Origin: Anaerolineales bacterium
Lineage (GTDB): Bacteria > Chloroflexota > Anaerolineae > Anaerolineales > Villigracilaceae
Direction: 5' to 3'
Length of the DNA stretch: 48,590 nucleotides
Assembly: GCA_030834895.1 (NCBI GenBank)
Contig: JAUQXA010000057.1
Location: 1-48,590 of the forward strand
Shown: positions 30,984-39,241 of the stretch, piece by piece
Layout of the letters: each line of letters begins with the position of its first letter
Numbering within the stretch: the first letter of the stretch is position 1
Made by a program: the position numbers and the translations under genes
The notes under the pieces: generated by a model
What the model was told of the DNA's origin: nothing
Seen by the model: only the letters and a program-made list of their open reading frames with translations
The model's database searches: none

Positions 30984-31937
30984 ATGGATAATAAAGCTGG
31001 TGGCGAAAAGGTAATCGCGCAACAAGAACTATCCGCTCGAGTAAAAGAGTGGGTGGAAAAGCAAGGCTATTCACTTGAGATGAGGGTAGCAAAAAAATTT
31101 CAAGAGAATGGTTTTACAGTTTCTCAGTTTGAGCATTTTGTTGATCAAGAGTCTCATTCTGTTAGACCTGTAGACGTTGTTGCATCACTTGCAAAAGATA
31201 TTCAAAAATCTCGAATGGTTGTAAAACTCTATATTGAATGCAAATATTCAGCCAAGGATAAGCCTTGGGTAATAATTGTAACTTCAGATAAGTTTGATAA
31301 ATTTTCCTTTTTCTCAAGGGTGTTGAAGGGGCAGCATCCTTCAAATTGGTCGAACATTGAAACACTGCAAGGGCGTGTTGTTGCCAAAATTATTCAAGCA
31401 ATTGACAGCAACTTAGGATTAGATTTATTTTCAATAAAAAATCCAGGTTATGTGGTTGCCGAGTCCTTCACAGACCAAAAAGATCATGCATACGAAGCAA
31501 TAATTCAAATAAGCAAAAGTGTTGAAGCTCATGACATAGAGACTGAAGAGGCTTACAAACAGACATTACAGATGTTTGACGACCTCGATCAAAACAGTCC
31601 ACCTTCAGATATTGGGCTTTTTTTCAGCATTGCCATTCCAGTTGTCGTAATTAACGGTCAACTATTTGAAAGTTATTTGGGGGATAAAAATGAAGTAGAG
31701 GTTTTAGAAATTCAAAGCGGTATGGTTTTTGTCCCATATCGTCGTCACGAAACTAACCCACATTCTCAAGTAACATTAAGCCCTGTAACAGTCGTTACAG
31801 AAAAGCACCTTGACAGTTATATATCCTTGATCAAACAAGGAATTGAATCCATACTGTCACAAGCTGAAGCAATAGAAGATGTAATTGGGTTTGAAAAAAG
31901 TAAATATATAAAACCCATAAGTGATACTGATTTTTAG
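30984..31937 (+). CDS. PD-(D/E)XK-type nuclease-like protein
   Basis: A 317-residue protein. The first third has the pattern of a restriction-endonuclease-like core: a start helix (SLEMRVAKKFQENGF, about residues 28-42), RPVDVVAS (about 64-71) with the acidic Asp, and KLYIECKYSAKDKPWVI (about 83-99) with the E-x-K catalytic pair. The rest (about 100-317) is unassigned and may recognise substrate. The gene is AT-rich and abuts the helicase start by a TAGTG overlap. A nuclease with a helicase suggests a defence or repair unit, but the two differ in base composition. A weak ribosome site precedes the ATG. Confidence 0.65.
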   Translation: MDNKAGGEKVIAQQELSARVKEWVEKQGYSLEMRVAKKFQENGFTVSQFEHFVDQESHSVRPVDVVASLAKDIQKSRMVVKLYIECKYSAKDKPWVIIVTSDKFDKFSFFSRVLKGQHPSNWSNIETLQGRVVAKIIQAIDSNLGLDLFSIKNPGYVVAESFTDQKDHAYEAIIQISKSVEAHDIETEEAYKQTLQMFDDLDQNSPPSDIGLFFSIAIPVVVINGQLFESYLGDKNEVEVLEIQSGMVFVPYRRHETNPHSQVTLSPVTVVTEKHLDSYISLIKQGIESILSQAEAIEDVIGFEKSKYIKPISDTDF

Positions 31938-34366
31938 TGGAGCATTCGTTAGTGTCAAACACTTTTTTCACCCCCCGTCCCTCTCAACAAAACATCCTCC
32001 GCTACACCGGTGGACGGCTTGGTATTGCCGCCGTGCCTGGCGCTGGCAAGACACACATCCTCTCGGCGCTGGCAGCGCAGATCATTCACAGCGGGGTCTT
32101 GCAGGACGGGCAGGAGGTGTTGATCGTCACGCTGGTCAACTCGGCGGTGGACAACTTCGAGACGCGCATCAAGCATTTCTTCGAGAATCCGCTGCAGGTG
32201 TTGTACCGCTACCGCGTCCGCACACTGCATGGGCTGGCGCATGACATTGTCCGCGAGAAACCCGCCAGCGTGGGACTGGAGAATCAGTTCAGCATCATCG
32301 ACGAGCGGGAGGCGGCAGCCATCCGACGCGAGGCGGTCAATGCGTGGCTGGCGACCCACTCGCTCGACGAGTATCTCGATCCCGCGCTGGATAATTCCAA
32401 ACAGGATTGGTTGAAGCGCGAGCAACTCCCCAACATGGTGGACTCGCTCGCCAACGCCTTCATCCGCTCGGCAAAGGATCACCTGCTGACTCCCGAACGG
32501 CTGCGTGCCAAACTCGACGCGTCGTTCCAGCCGTTGCCGCTTGCCCAACTCGGCTGTGACATCTACACCGATTACCAGCGCGCCCTAGCCTATCGCGGCG
32601 CGGTGGACTTCGACGACCTGATTCGCCTCGCGCTGACCCTGCTCCAAAACGACGAGGAATACCTTGAGCGGCTGCGCTTCCGTTATCCGTTCATTTTGGA
32701 GGACGAGGCGCAGGATTCGAGCAGGACACAACAACAAATACTTAGCCTATTATCTGGTGGCGCCCCCCTCCATCTCCCCCCAAATTCGGGGAATTTGGGG
32801 GGAGTGCCCCGAAGGGGCGAGGGGGGCGGAAATTGGGTCCGCGTCGGCGACCCCAACCAGGCGATCTTCGAGACCTTCACGACGGCTGACCCTGACTTGC
32901 TGCGGGATTTCATCCGCGACAACCCCAGCGCGGACATGCCCGAGTCTGGACGGTCACAGCCTGCGGTGATCGCGCTGGCAAATCATCTCATCCATTGGGT
33001 AATGACTGCCCATCCCATCCCGCAGGCGCGGACGGCGCTTTCCCTGCCGTACATCCAACCTGTGCCAGAGGGCTACCAACCCGTCAACCCGCCCGACGAC
33101 CCCACGGCGGTCAGGTTCATCAGCAGAAAGTTCACGCCAGAGGACGAACTCGAAGCGGTGGCAAAGTCGGTGAAGGGCTATGTCGATTCGCTGGCGAACC
33201 GCTCCGCGCCCGACGAAGAGAAGCCAACCATCGCGGTGCTTGTCCCACGCAACAATCGCGGCATCGAAGTCATCGACGCGCTGCGGAAACGCGGGGTCGA
33301 AGTCGTCGAGTTGATCTCGTCCACGTCCACCACCCGCGCCGCGGCGGGATCGTTGAGCATCCTGCTGTCGTATCTCGCAGACCCGCAGTCCGCGCGGAAG
33401 TTGGCGAAGGCGTATGAGGTATGGCGGAGGGATTGGCGTGATATGTCATTGCGAGCCCCGATAGGGGCGAAGCAATCCCCAACTGACGAGGAGATTGCTT
33501 CGTCGCAAAAAACGCTCCTCGCAACGACATCCAATGTTTTGCGCGGACTTCTTCACGTGGAAGATTTCATCGCGCCCGCCCTCACCCCGTCCTTCGGACA
33601 CCCCTCTCCCTCAGGGAGAGGGGCAGGGGTGAGGGACGAATGGCTGTCAGGCTTGGGCGAGTCGGACGAGGTCATCGCCGAGTTGACCGAGTTTCGGGTC
33701 AACGTCCAGCGCTGGTTGAACGCGGTCACGCTTCCCATCGACCAGTTGGTTTTGACTCTGGCGCAGGATGTCTTCAGCGAAGTCTCGGATTTGGCGCTGG
33801 CGCACAAACTGGCGCTGGTCCTGCGTCAGACGGCGGACGACCACAACGACTGGCGTCTGCCCGAGTTGACCTCTGAGCTGACGGTGATCGCCAAGAACGA
33901 ACGGCGCTTCATCGGTTTCTCGGACGACGACTCTGGCTTCGACCCTGAGAAGCATCGCGGCAAGGTGGTGGTGACGACCATGCACAAGGCGAAGGGACTG
34001 GAATGGGATCGCGTCTACCTGATGTCGGTCAACAATTACGACTTCCCCTCGAACGAGCCGAACGACCGCTTCATCTCGGAGAAATGGTTCGTGCGCGGCT
34101 CGTTGAATTTGGAAGCCGAAGCCCTCGCCCAGTTGACCGCGTTGGAGTCGGACAGCGAATATGACGCCTACGAGGAAGGCGCGGCGACCCTGCGCTCACG
34201 GCTGGACTACGTCAAGGAACGCCTGCGACTCTTTTACGTGGGCATCACCCGCGCCAAGAAAGATTTGATCGTCACCTGGAATTCAGGCAGGCAGGGCGAC
34301 GCCACACCGAGTCTGGCGCTGAGTGAGTTGATGGGGTGGTGGGAGTCGTTGAATGGTAAAAATTAA
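31937..34366 (+). CDS. UvrD/PcrA-like superfamily 1 helicase with three in-frame repeat insertions
   Basis: An 809-residue SF1A helicase. Walker A is VPGAGKTH (residues 33-40); then motif Ia (TLVNSAVDNFETRI), motif II LEDEAQD (about 252-258), motif III VGDPNQAIFE (about 303-312), motif V TTMHKAKGLEWDRV (about 680-693) and motif VI YVGITRAKKDLI (about 768-779). No nuclease domain is fused. Residues about 275-298, 503-531 and 548-567 are encoded by three palindromic repeat elements unrelated to helicases; each keeps the frame open. The GTG start overlaps the stop of the preceding nuclease gene; GTG at 31952 is another possibility. GC-rich, unlike its AT-rich flanks. Confidence 0.88.
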   Translation: MEHSLVSNTFFTPRPSQQNILRYTGGRLGIAAVPGAGKTHILSALAAQIIHSGVLQDGQEVLIVTLVNSAVDNFETRIKHFFENPLQVLYRYRVRTLHGLAHDIVREKPASVGLENQFSIIDEREAAAIRREAVNAWLATHSLDEYLDPALDNSKQDWLKREQLPNMVDSLANAFIRSAKDHLLTPERLRAKLDASFQPLPLAQLGCDIYTDYQRALAYRGAVDFDDLIRLALTLLQNDEEYLERLRFRYPFILEDEAQDSSRTQQQILSLLSGGAPLHLPPNSGNLGGVPRRGEGGGNWVRVGDPNQAIFETFTTADPDLLRDFIRDNPSADMPESGRSQPAVIALANHLIHWVMTAHPIPQARTALSLPYIQPVPEGYQPVNPPDDPTAVRFISRKFTPEDELEAVAKSVKGYVDSLANRSAPDEEKPTIAVLVPRNNRGIEVIDALRKRGVEVVELISSTSTTRAAAGSLSILLSYLADPQSARKLAKAYEVWRRDWRDMSLRAPIGAKQSPTDEEIASSQKTLLATTSNVLRGLLHVEDFIAPALTPSFGHPSPSGRGAGVRDEWLSGLGESDEVIAELTEFRVNVQRWLNAVTLPIDQLVLTLAQDVFSEVSDLALAHKLALVLRQTADDHNDWRLPELTSELTVIAKNERRFIGFSDDDSGFDPEKHRGKVVVTTMHKAKGLEWDRVYLMSVNNYDFPSNEPNDRFISEKWFVRGSLNLEAEALAQLTALESDSEYDAYEEGAATLRSRLDYVKERLRLFYVGITRAKKDLIVTWNSGRQGDATPSLALSELMGWWESLNGKN
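32761..32828. repeat. Palindromic repeat inside helicase gene (element 1)
   Basis: Outer arms CGCCCCCCTC (32761-32770) and GAGGGGGGCG (32819-32828). Inside are a perfect 12-bp stem CCCCCCAAATTC/GAATTTGGGGGG (32776-32787, 32791-32802) and GCCCC-GAA-GGGGC (32806-32818). It encodes APLHLPPNSGNLGGVPRRGE, which fits no helicase motif, between motif II and motif III. Confidence 0.8.
33444..33529. repeat. Palindromic repeat inside helicase gene (element 2)
   Basis: Ends TGTCATTGCGAG (33444-33455) and CTCGCAACGACA (33518-33529) pair with one wobble. Inner pairs are CCCC-GATA-GGGG and CGAAGCAATC (33468-33477) with GATTGCTTCG (33493-33502). This is the familiar TCATTGCGAG...GAAGCAATC type of dispersed bacterial repeat, here read as MSLRAPIGAKQSPTDEEIAS. 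Confidence 0.8.
33579..33635. repeat. Palindromic repeat inside helicase gene (element 3)
   Basis: Arms CCCTCACCCC (33579-33588) and GGGGTGAGGG (33626-33635), exactly 57 bases. It contains GTCC-TTC-GGAC (33589-33599) and CCCCTCTCCC-TCA-GGGAGAGGGG (33601-33623). It is read as ALTPSFGHPSPSGRGAGVRD, 50 bases after element 2. Confidence 0.8.
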
Positions 34367-34381
34367 CCAGTGAGGAGTAAA

Positions 34382-34894
34382 ATGAATTCAATAAATTTGT
34401 CGGACATTATTGCAATTCTTGCGCTGGTACTTGGGATAACAAATTTCTTTATTTTTCTTTGGGACAGAAGACCTCAAATAAAAGTGAATTCAGGTTATGC
34501 TAAAGTTGCCATTGTCCATGAAGGCAGGATGATTCGCGAGATTGAACGTATTTTTATTGATGTGGTAAATTTGTCGCCAAGAAAAATTAGGATTCACAAT
34601 ATTTGGATTGAATGGAAACCTCAAAAGCAAATTCTAAATCGCTGGAAACGGGAAGATTGTCCTCAGCTTGAAAAGCTTGACACAGAGGATCAATTTCTAT
34701 TTCGTATCGAGTCTTGGGATAACGTACATTTCGTAATTGAGTGGCAAAAGTATGTTGAGTGGATGAGGAAAATACAGATACATGAGAAAGTTATTTACAC
34801 TAGAGTGATAGTTCGCGACGTAATAGGTAAATGGTATTTCAGTAAAAAGTTGAAAATAGATATCGCCAATGGTCTTGTTTTAACTAAACCATGA
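34382..34894 (+). CDS. Membrane-anchored protein of unknown function
   Basis: A 170-residue protein with one N-terminal transmembrane helix (DIIAILALVLGITNFFIFLW, about residues 8-27) and a soluble beta-rich domain (KVNSGYAKVAIV, RIFIDVVNLSPRKIRIHNIWIEW, and so on) resembling an Ig-like or arrestin-like sheet. No family is recognised. It starts 15 bases after the helicase stop with a GAGGAG site. It is AT-rich like the nuclease genes around it, so it was probably acquired with them. Confidence 0.65.
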   Translation: MNSINLSDIIAILALVLGITNFFIFLWDRRPQIKVNSGYAKVAIVHEGRMIREIERIFIDVVNLSPRKIRIHNIWIEWKPQKQILNRWKREDCPQLEKLDTEDQFLFRIESWDNVHFVIEWQKYVEWMRKIQIHEKVIYTRVIVRDVIGKWYFSKKLKIDIANGLVLTKP

Positions 34895-34924
34895 TTTAGA
34901 ATCTTGAAACAAGGAACAAAATCT

Positions 34925-36460
34925 ATGTCCAGACGTTATTCATACAGTCGCCTTGCATCAGAACATGTTCGTGACGAAAAAAGGAGGGAGCGGGAACGTC
35001 AAAAAAGAGAACGGGAGCAGCAACGCGAAACCCAACGTCTTTATTTGGGAAGTCGTTTAAAAGAAGCAAATCAAAAGAACAAGATACTTGCATACACAAA
35101 CAAAAAACTCCTTGAAATATTACAGGATGCCCTCTCAACTGAAAACAACATTCGATTTGACAGCCTCAAAAAACATATAAGGTTTCGAGAGTTTGAACCT
35201 CCTGCCAAACCTATCGAACCTAAAAGAGAGGCTTTTATTCCAAAAGAATCCAACTTTTTATTCAAGCTATTGTTTGATTGGCGGGGTTTTCAACATCAAA
35301 AGGCTGTACAAAAGGGAGAAGCAAGATATCAAGAGAGCTATAAAAACTATCAACGTCTCCTCGCTGAGCACAATACAAGAGTAAACATGCTTAGCGAAGA
35401 TTATGAAAAAGAAAAAGCTGCCTTTGAAATGGAGATTCAAGGACACAATCAGGAAATTGACCAGTTTGAGAACGCATATAAGGCTGGTGAACCAAAAGCA
35501 ATTGTTGCCTATTGTTCTTTAGTGCTTGAGCAATCAAAATATCCAGACGACTTTCCCCAAGAATTTCGTGTTGCTTATTTGCCTGAACCCAAAGAATTGG
35601 TGGTCGATTATGAATTACCGACTAAAGAAATTGTGCCTAATATTGCTGAATATAAGTATGTAAAAACTAAAGACAGAATTGATGAAAAAGTCAGAAAAAT
35701 ATCCGAAATAAAAGATGTTTATCAAAATGCTATCGCCGCAATCTGTTTAAGAACGATCCATGAAATGTTTACTTCTGATCAAGGTGATCATATCCAGGTA
35801 GTAACATTCAATGGGTTTGTCAATACAATTGATCCTTCTACAGGCAAAGAAATTCGACCCTATCTGATATCAACAAGAGTAGTGAAAGAAAGATTTACAG
35901 ATCTGAATTTGGCTAAGGTTGATATGAAAGCCTGTTTACGAAACCTTGGCGCACAAGTCTCGCCTCAACCGTCAGAACTAATGCCCGTTAAGCCTGTTGT
36001 TGAATTCGACATGGTGGATAAACGATTTGTTGAGGACAGTGATATTTTATCTGACCTCGAATCTCGACCAAATCTAATGGATTTGAATCCTTGGGAGTTT
36101 GAAAACTTCATAAACAATTTGTTCTCGGTAATTGGCTTTGAATCGAAGTTAACCCGCTCGTCTAGAGATGGCGGAGTGGATGTTATTGCATTCGATCCCA
36201 GACCAATATTGGGCGGAAAAGTCGTCATTCAAGCTAAAAGATACAAAAATGTTGTGGGCGTATCGGCAGTAAGAGATTTATATGGAACAATGATTAATGA
36301 AGGGGCAAACAAAGGAATTTTGGTGGCAACAAGTCATTACGGAACAGATGCGTATGATTTTGCAAAAGATAAGCCGATTGAACTAATTGATGGAGGCGGA
36401 TTACTCTATTTATTAAACCAAAATGGAATAAAAGCAAAAATAATATTCGCTGACGATTAG
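34925..36460 (+). CDS. Mrr-type restriction endonuclease with N-terminal coiled coil
   Basis: A 511-residue protein. Residues about 10-60 are a strongly charged helix (RRERERQKREREQQRETQRL) and about 110-190 form further coiled coil. A middle region (about 270-350) is unassigned. The C-terminal domain (about 385-510) is the Mrr_cat nuclease: PWEFENFINNLFSVIGF, then DGGVDVIAFDPR with the catalytic Asp, then VVIQAKRYKNVVGVSAVRDLYG with the Q-x-K catalytic pair. Mrr enzymes cut DNA carrying methylated bases or act on topologically trapped DNA. The start is the ATG at 34925 (AAGGAA site). AT-rich; part of the probable defence patch. Confidence 0.85.
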   Translation: MSRRYSYSRLASEHVRDEKRRERERQKREREQQRETQRLYLGSRLKEANQKNKILAYTNKKLLEILQDALSTENNIRFDSLKKHIRFREFEPPAKPIEPKREAFIPKESNFLFKLLFDWRGFQHQKAVQKGEARYQESYKNYQRLLAEHNTRVNMLSEDYEKEKAAFEMEIQGHNQEIDQFENAYKAGEPKAIVAYCSLVLEQSKYPDDFPQEFRVAYLPEPKELVVDYELPTKEIVPNIAEYKYVKTKDRIDEKVRKISEIKDVYQNAIAAICLRTIHEMFTSDQGDHIQVVTFNGFVNTIDPSTGKEIRPYLISTRVVKERFTDLNLAKVDMKACLRNLGAQVSPQPSELMPVKPVVEFDMVDKRFVEDSDILSDLESRPNLMDLNPWEFENFINNLFSVIGFESKLTRSSRDGGVDVIAFDPRPILGGKVVIQAKRYKNVVGVSAVRDLYGTMINEGANKGILVATSHYGTDAYDFAKDKPIELIDGGGLLYLLNQNGIKAKIIFADD

Positions 36461-36579
36461 TCATTTCCTTAAAGTAATGTGGTTTGGTTACTTACTTCGC
36501 TCAAGAAATTTTCATCATACGAATTTCCACTACAGGTAAATTACTTGATGAATAACATAGACTTTAGAGGTGTCAAATT

Positions 36580-37245
36580 ATGTTCAAATCGAAACGCAGG
36601 GCAATTGTCACGCCGCAGTCGGAGCATCTCAAGCTTGTCGGCACGCTGGCAATGTTATGGGGCAACGAGGATTTTGATTTTCCGCCCATTGAAAGAAATT
36701 CCATGATCGCGGGCATGGGTCTGCATGACCGCGGTTACGGCTACCTCGACAATTCCCCCATCGGCGGAATGACCGACGAGGAGTGGCTTCCCATTGCGCG
36801 GCGCGGTTTCTTCATGCCCTGCTCGGATGTCGTGGCGGATACCATCGTCAAATACCATTTCAGGCGGCTCGCGGCTCACGACCCGTCACCGAAACGTCAA
36901 GCCCTCACCGTTGAATTCTCCCAAGCCATTGACGAACAGTTGAAAAAACATGGACTGTCCAAAACCCTGTTCGACCACCTGGACCGCATCACCGACCTGT
37001 GCGATGTGCTTTCCTACAGCCTTTGTTTCGATGTCCCCGCTTCGGGGGAAATGTCGGTTTTCCCGCGCAATGATCAAGACACCGAGGTCACTGTCCGCTA
37101 CCATGTGGAAGACGGCGTGATTCAGGTCAACCCGTGGACTTTTTCAGTAGACCACCACGAAGGGTATCTGGTCGCCTACCATTTGGATGGGTATCCCAAA
37201 CGGCTTGACCCTGTCATCTTGAATTACGAGTTGCGGAAGAAGTAG
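36580..37245 (+). CDS. DUF3891 family protein
   Basis: A 221-residue protein of the DUF3891 family. It starts MFKSKRRAIVTPQSEHLKLVGTLA and has His/Asp positions reminiscent of HD-type hydrolases (GMGLHDRGYG, about residues 45-54; YHFRRLAAHD; and HLDRITDLCD). Function unknown; metal-dependent hydrolase activity is only inferred from the His/Asp pattern. GAGGTG precedes the ATG. Its first 33 bases recur at 38129-38161 beyond the toxin-antitoxin module, showing an earlier duplication. Confidence 0.8.
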   Translation: MFKSKRRAIVTPQSEHLKLVGTLAMLWGNEDFDFPPIERNSMIAGMGLHDRGYGYLDNSPIGGMTDEEWLPIARRGFFMPCSDVVADTIVKYHFRRLAAHDPSPKRQALTVEFSQAIDEQLKKHGLSKTLFDHLDRITDLCDVLSYSLCFDVPASGEMSVFPRNDQDTEVTVRYHVEDGVIQVNPWTFSVDHHEGYLVAYHLDGYPKRLDPVILNYELRKK

Positions 37246-37287
37246 TCCCTGCCAAAAAAGTCCGAGGGTAAGCGGTTTTGATGTTAC

Positions 37288-37316
37288 AATATCGGAAATT
37301 CGGAATTTCCGATATT
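37288..37316 (+). promoter_or_regulatory. Operator of the AbrB/PIN module
   Basis: Perfect 13-bp arms AATATCGGAAATT (37288-37300) and AATTTCCGATATT (37304-37316) around CGG, ending 12 bases before the antitoxin ATG. This is typical of toxin-antitoxin autoregulation. Confidence 0.8.
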
Positions 37317-37328
37317 CTGGAGAAAACT

Positions 37329-37619
37329 ATGACCACAGTTCAAATGCGCGGCAAAGGGTCCATCACCCTTCCTGCCAAATTACGTGACAAGTACAAACTT
37401 CAGGAAGGCGAAGTTTTTACCATTATTGATTTAGGCGGCGGGTCCTTTCTGCTTAAGCCCAAGGTGTTGGAAGTGGATGTACTTTCCAGGCGCATTGCCA
37501 AGCGGCTTGCAGAAGAGGATATTGACATGGACGACTGGATTGAAGCGCTCAGGGAGGAAAGGAAAAAGCTCTTTCAGGAAAAATATGGCAACGTCAAAAT
37601 CCCTGGAAAGAATTCATGA
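37329..37619 (+). CDS. AbrB/SpoVT-type antitoxin
   Basis: A 96-residue swapped-hairpin DNA-binding protein: MTTVQMRGKGSITLPAKLRDKYKLQEGE is the AbrB fold (residues 1-28), and the C-terminal half (about 50-90) is helical and should bind the toxin. It starts at 37329 with the GGAGAAAAC site; the longer frame would include the operator. It overlaps the PIN gene by 4 bases. It neutralises the toxin and represses the operon at the 37288-37316 palindrome. Confidence 0.88.
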   Translation: MTTVQMRGKGSITLPAKLRDKYKLQEGEVFTIIDLGGGSFLLKPKVLEVDVLSRRIAKRLAEEDIDMDDWIEALREERKKLFQEKYGNVKIPGKNS

Positions 37620-38062
37620 AAAAGATCAACATCTTTCTCGATAGCAGCGCTTTGATTGCTGGCATCATTTCAGAAACAGGCGCGGCTCACGTCTTACTCC
37701 AACTTGGGGAAACCGAGGATATTATATTGATCATTAGCGAAATGGTGGTCAATGAAACATATCGCTCTGTTGCCAGAAAATCTCCCGAAAATTTCGATGA
37801 TGTGCAAATGGAAATATCACGCGCAAGGATTCAGATCGTTCCAGACCCATCAGATGAGGAGATACGGGCAAATTTGTACTTGATAGACGATCCAGACGAT
37901 GTCCCCATTCTGCTTGCCGCAATGATAGCCAAAGTGGATTATCTTGCCACGCATGACCACAAGCATTTTTTGGATGATCCAAAAGTAGCAGAAAGGTCAG
38001 GACTCAAGATCGGAACGCCTGGCGATGTCCTTGCCTGGATAAGGGAAAACTTGAGTTCATAA
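37616..38062 (+). CDS. PIN-domain toxin (VapC-like ribonuclease)
   Basis: A 148-residue PIN nuclease. The acidic residues are visible: NIFLDSSALIAG (Asp9), SEMVVNETYRS (Glu about 45), DDVPILLAAMIAKVDYLATHDHKHF (Asp about 95 and Asp about 115). PIN toxins of type II systems cleave tRNA or rRNA. It is translationally coupled to the AbrB antitoxin and followed by a strong terminator. Confidence 0.88.
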   Translation: MKKINIFLDSSALIAGIISETGAAHVLLQLGETEDIILIISEMVVNETYRSVARKSPENFDDVQMEISRARIQIVPDPSDEEIRANLYLIDDPDDVPILLAAMIAKVDYLATHDHKHFLDDPKVAERSGLKIGTPGDVLAWIRENLSS

Positions 38063-38066
38063 AATG

Positions 38067-38099
38067 AACGGTCTCGGATAAAATACTCACGAGACCGTT
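38067..38099 (+). terminator. Terminator of the toxin-antitoxin module
   Basis: 10-bp stem AACGGTCTCG/CGAGACCGTT with a 13-base loop, followed by TTATTTTA. It begins 4 bases after the PIN stop. Confidence 0.85.
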
Positions 38100-38128
38100 T
38101 TATTTTAGAGGTAAAAAAGGAGACAACC

Positions 38129-38203
38129 ATGTTCAAATCCAAACGCAGGGCAATTGTCACGTTAATCAGGAGAAACCGTGATCACAACACTTATGATGCC
38201 TAA
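38129..38203 (+). pseudogene. Remnant of a second DUF3891 gene (5' end only)
   Basis: The first 33 bases (38129-38161) match the start of the 36580 gene with one mismatch, coding MFKSKRRAIVT. The similarity then ends abruptly and the frame closes after 24 codons. A strong AAGGAG site precedes it, and the upstream sequences of the two copies are unrelated. It is best read as the remnant of a deleted paralogue next to the toxin-antitoxin genes. Confidence 0.75.
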
Positions 38204-38224
38204 ATAAGAAATACAGGCATAAAT

Positions 38225-39229
38225 ATGAAAAAGAGCCCGACCATTATCATCGTTTTGCTTACCGTTGGCTTGTTCATCCTTTTAGGCATTTTGCTTGGCA
38301 GATACACCCTGAGCCGATGGGTCACGGATACGCCCAATGCCACTTGTGCTGTCACAATGACAGAGATCATCGAAAGCGCGCAAGGCAATGTGTATGATAT
38401 GGGGGATGTTTCAGATTATGTCGAGCCGCAATCGTACGACCTGGCAACTTATGCGGTACTAGGCGACAAGATCGCAAACCCGACCTTTGAATCTGTCCCA
38501 AACGATCTCAAAGAGGAACAAAAAGACCTTGCCTTGCAAAACGAAGCCTGGAAATTATTCACCGACCTGATCCCCTCCCAAAACCGTCAAATGGTCACCC
38601 AATACAATGTTTTTACAGATGGATATTCAAACACCCTCGCGGCTGTTGACCAGACCGAAGACGACCCCTCGCAGTGGGTTTTGGAAATTGACGTTGCCGA
38701 CCTCCAGGATAAAGATTCGCTCGTATTTACCATAATCCACGAATATGCCCACGTGCTCACGCTCAACGCCTCGCAGGTCACACCCGACCAGGAGATCGTG
38801 GATAATCCTGACGTCTCATCTTTACAGGAAAGCAAAGCCGCCGCCTGTCCAAATTATTTTACAGGCACAGGCTGCAGCTACGAAGATTCATATATTGACG
38901 ATTTTTACAATCGCTTCTGGGTGGGCGTAAACGATGAGTGGGAGAAAATTGACGCGCTCCAATACGGGGCGGAAGACCTTACCATTTATTATGACGCTCT
39001 TTATAATTTCTATAAAACACGCCAGGATCAATTCGTCGATGACTATGCCGCCACGCACCCCACAGAAGACATCGCTGAATCCTTTGCCTATTTTGTGTTC
39101 AATCCCAAACCGGCGGGCAACTCCATCAAGGAACAGAAAGTCGCCTTCTTTTATGAATACCCTGAGCTGGTCGAATTACGCGCCAACATACTTGACAACC
39201 TTTGCACATCGTCTTCGCAACGGCAATAA
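38225..39229 (+). CDS. Membrane-anchored zinc metallopeptidase (HExxH)
   Basis: A 334-residue protein with an N-terminal transmembrane anchor (TIIIVLLTVGLFILLGILLG, about residues 6-25) and an extracellular catalytic domain. IIHEYAHVLTL (about 174-184) is the HExxH zinc site, and EDIAESFAYFVF (about 283-294) likely supplies the third ligand, as in gluzincins. Several Cys (ACPNYFTGTGCSY, about 212-224) may form disulfides. The family is not one I can name. It stands between the DUF3891 remnant and the phosphatase gene, with a 12-base gap to the latter. Confidence 0.8.
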   Translation: MKKSPTIIIVLLTVGLFILLGILLGRYTLSRWVTDTPNATCAVTMTEIIESAQGNVYDMGDVSDYVEPQSYDLATYAVLGDKIANPTFESVPNDLKEEQKDLALQNEAWKLFTDLIPSQNRQMVTQYNVFTDGYSNTLAAVDQTEDDPSQWVLEIDVADLQDKDSLVFTIIHEYAHVLTLNASQVTPDQEIVDNPDVSSLQESKAAACPNYFTGTGCSYEDSYIDDFYNRFWVGVNDEWEKIDALQYGAEDLTIYYDALYNFYKTRQDQFVDDYAATHPTEDIAESFAYFVFNPKPAGNSIKEQKVAFFYEYPELVELRANILDNLCTSSSQRQ

Positions 39230-39241
39230 TGAGTTAACCAA

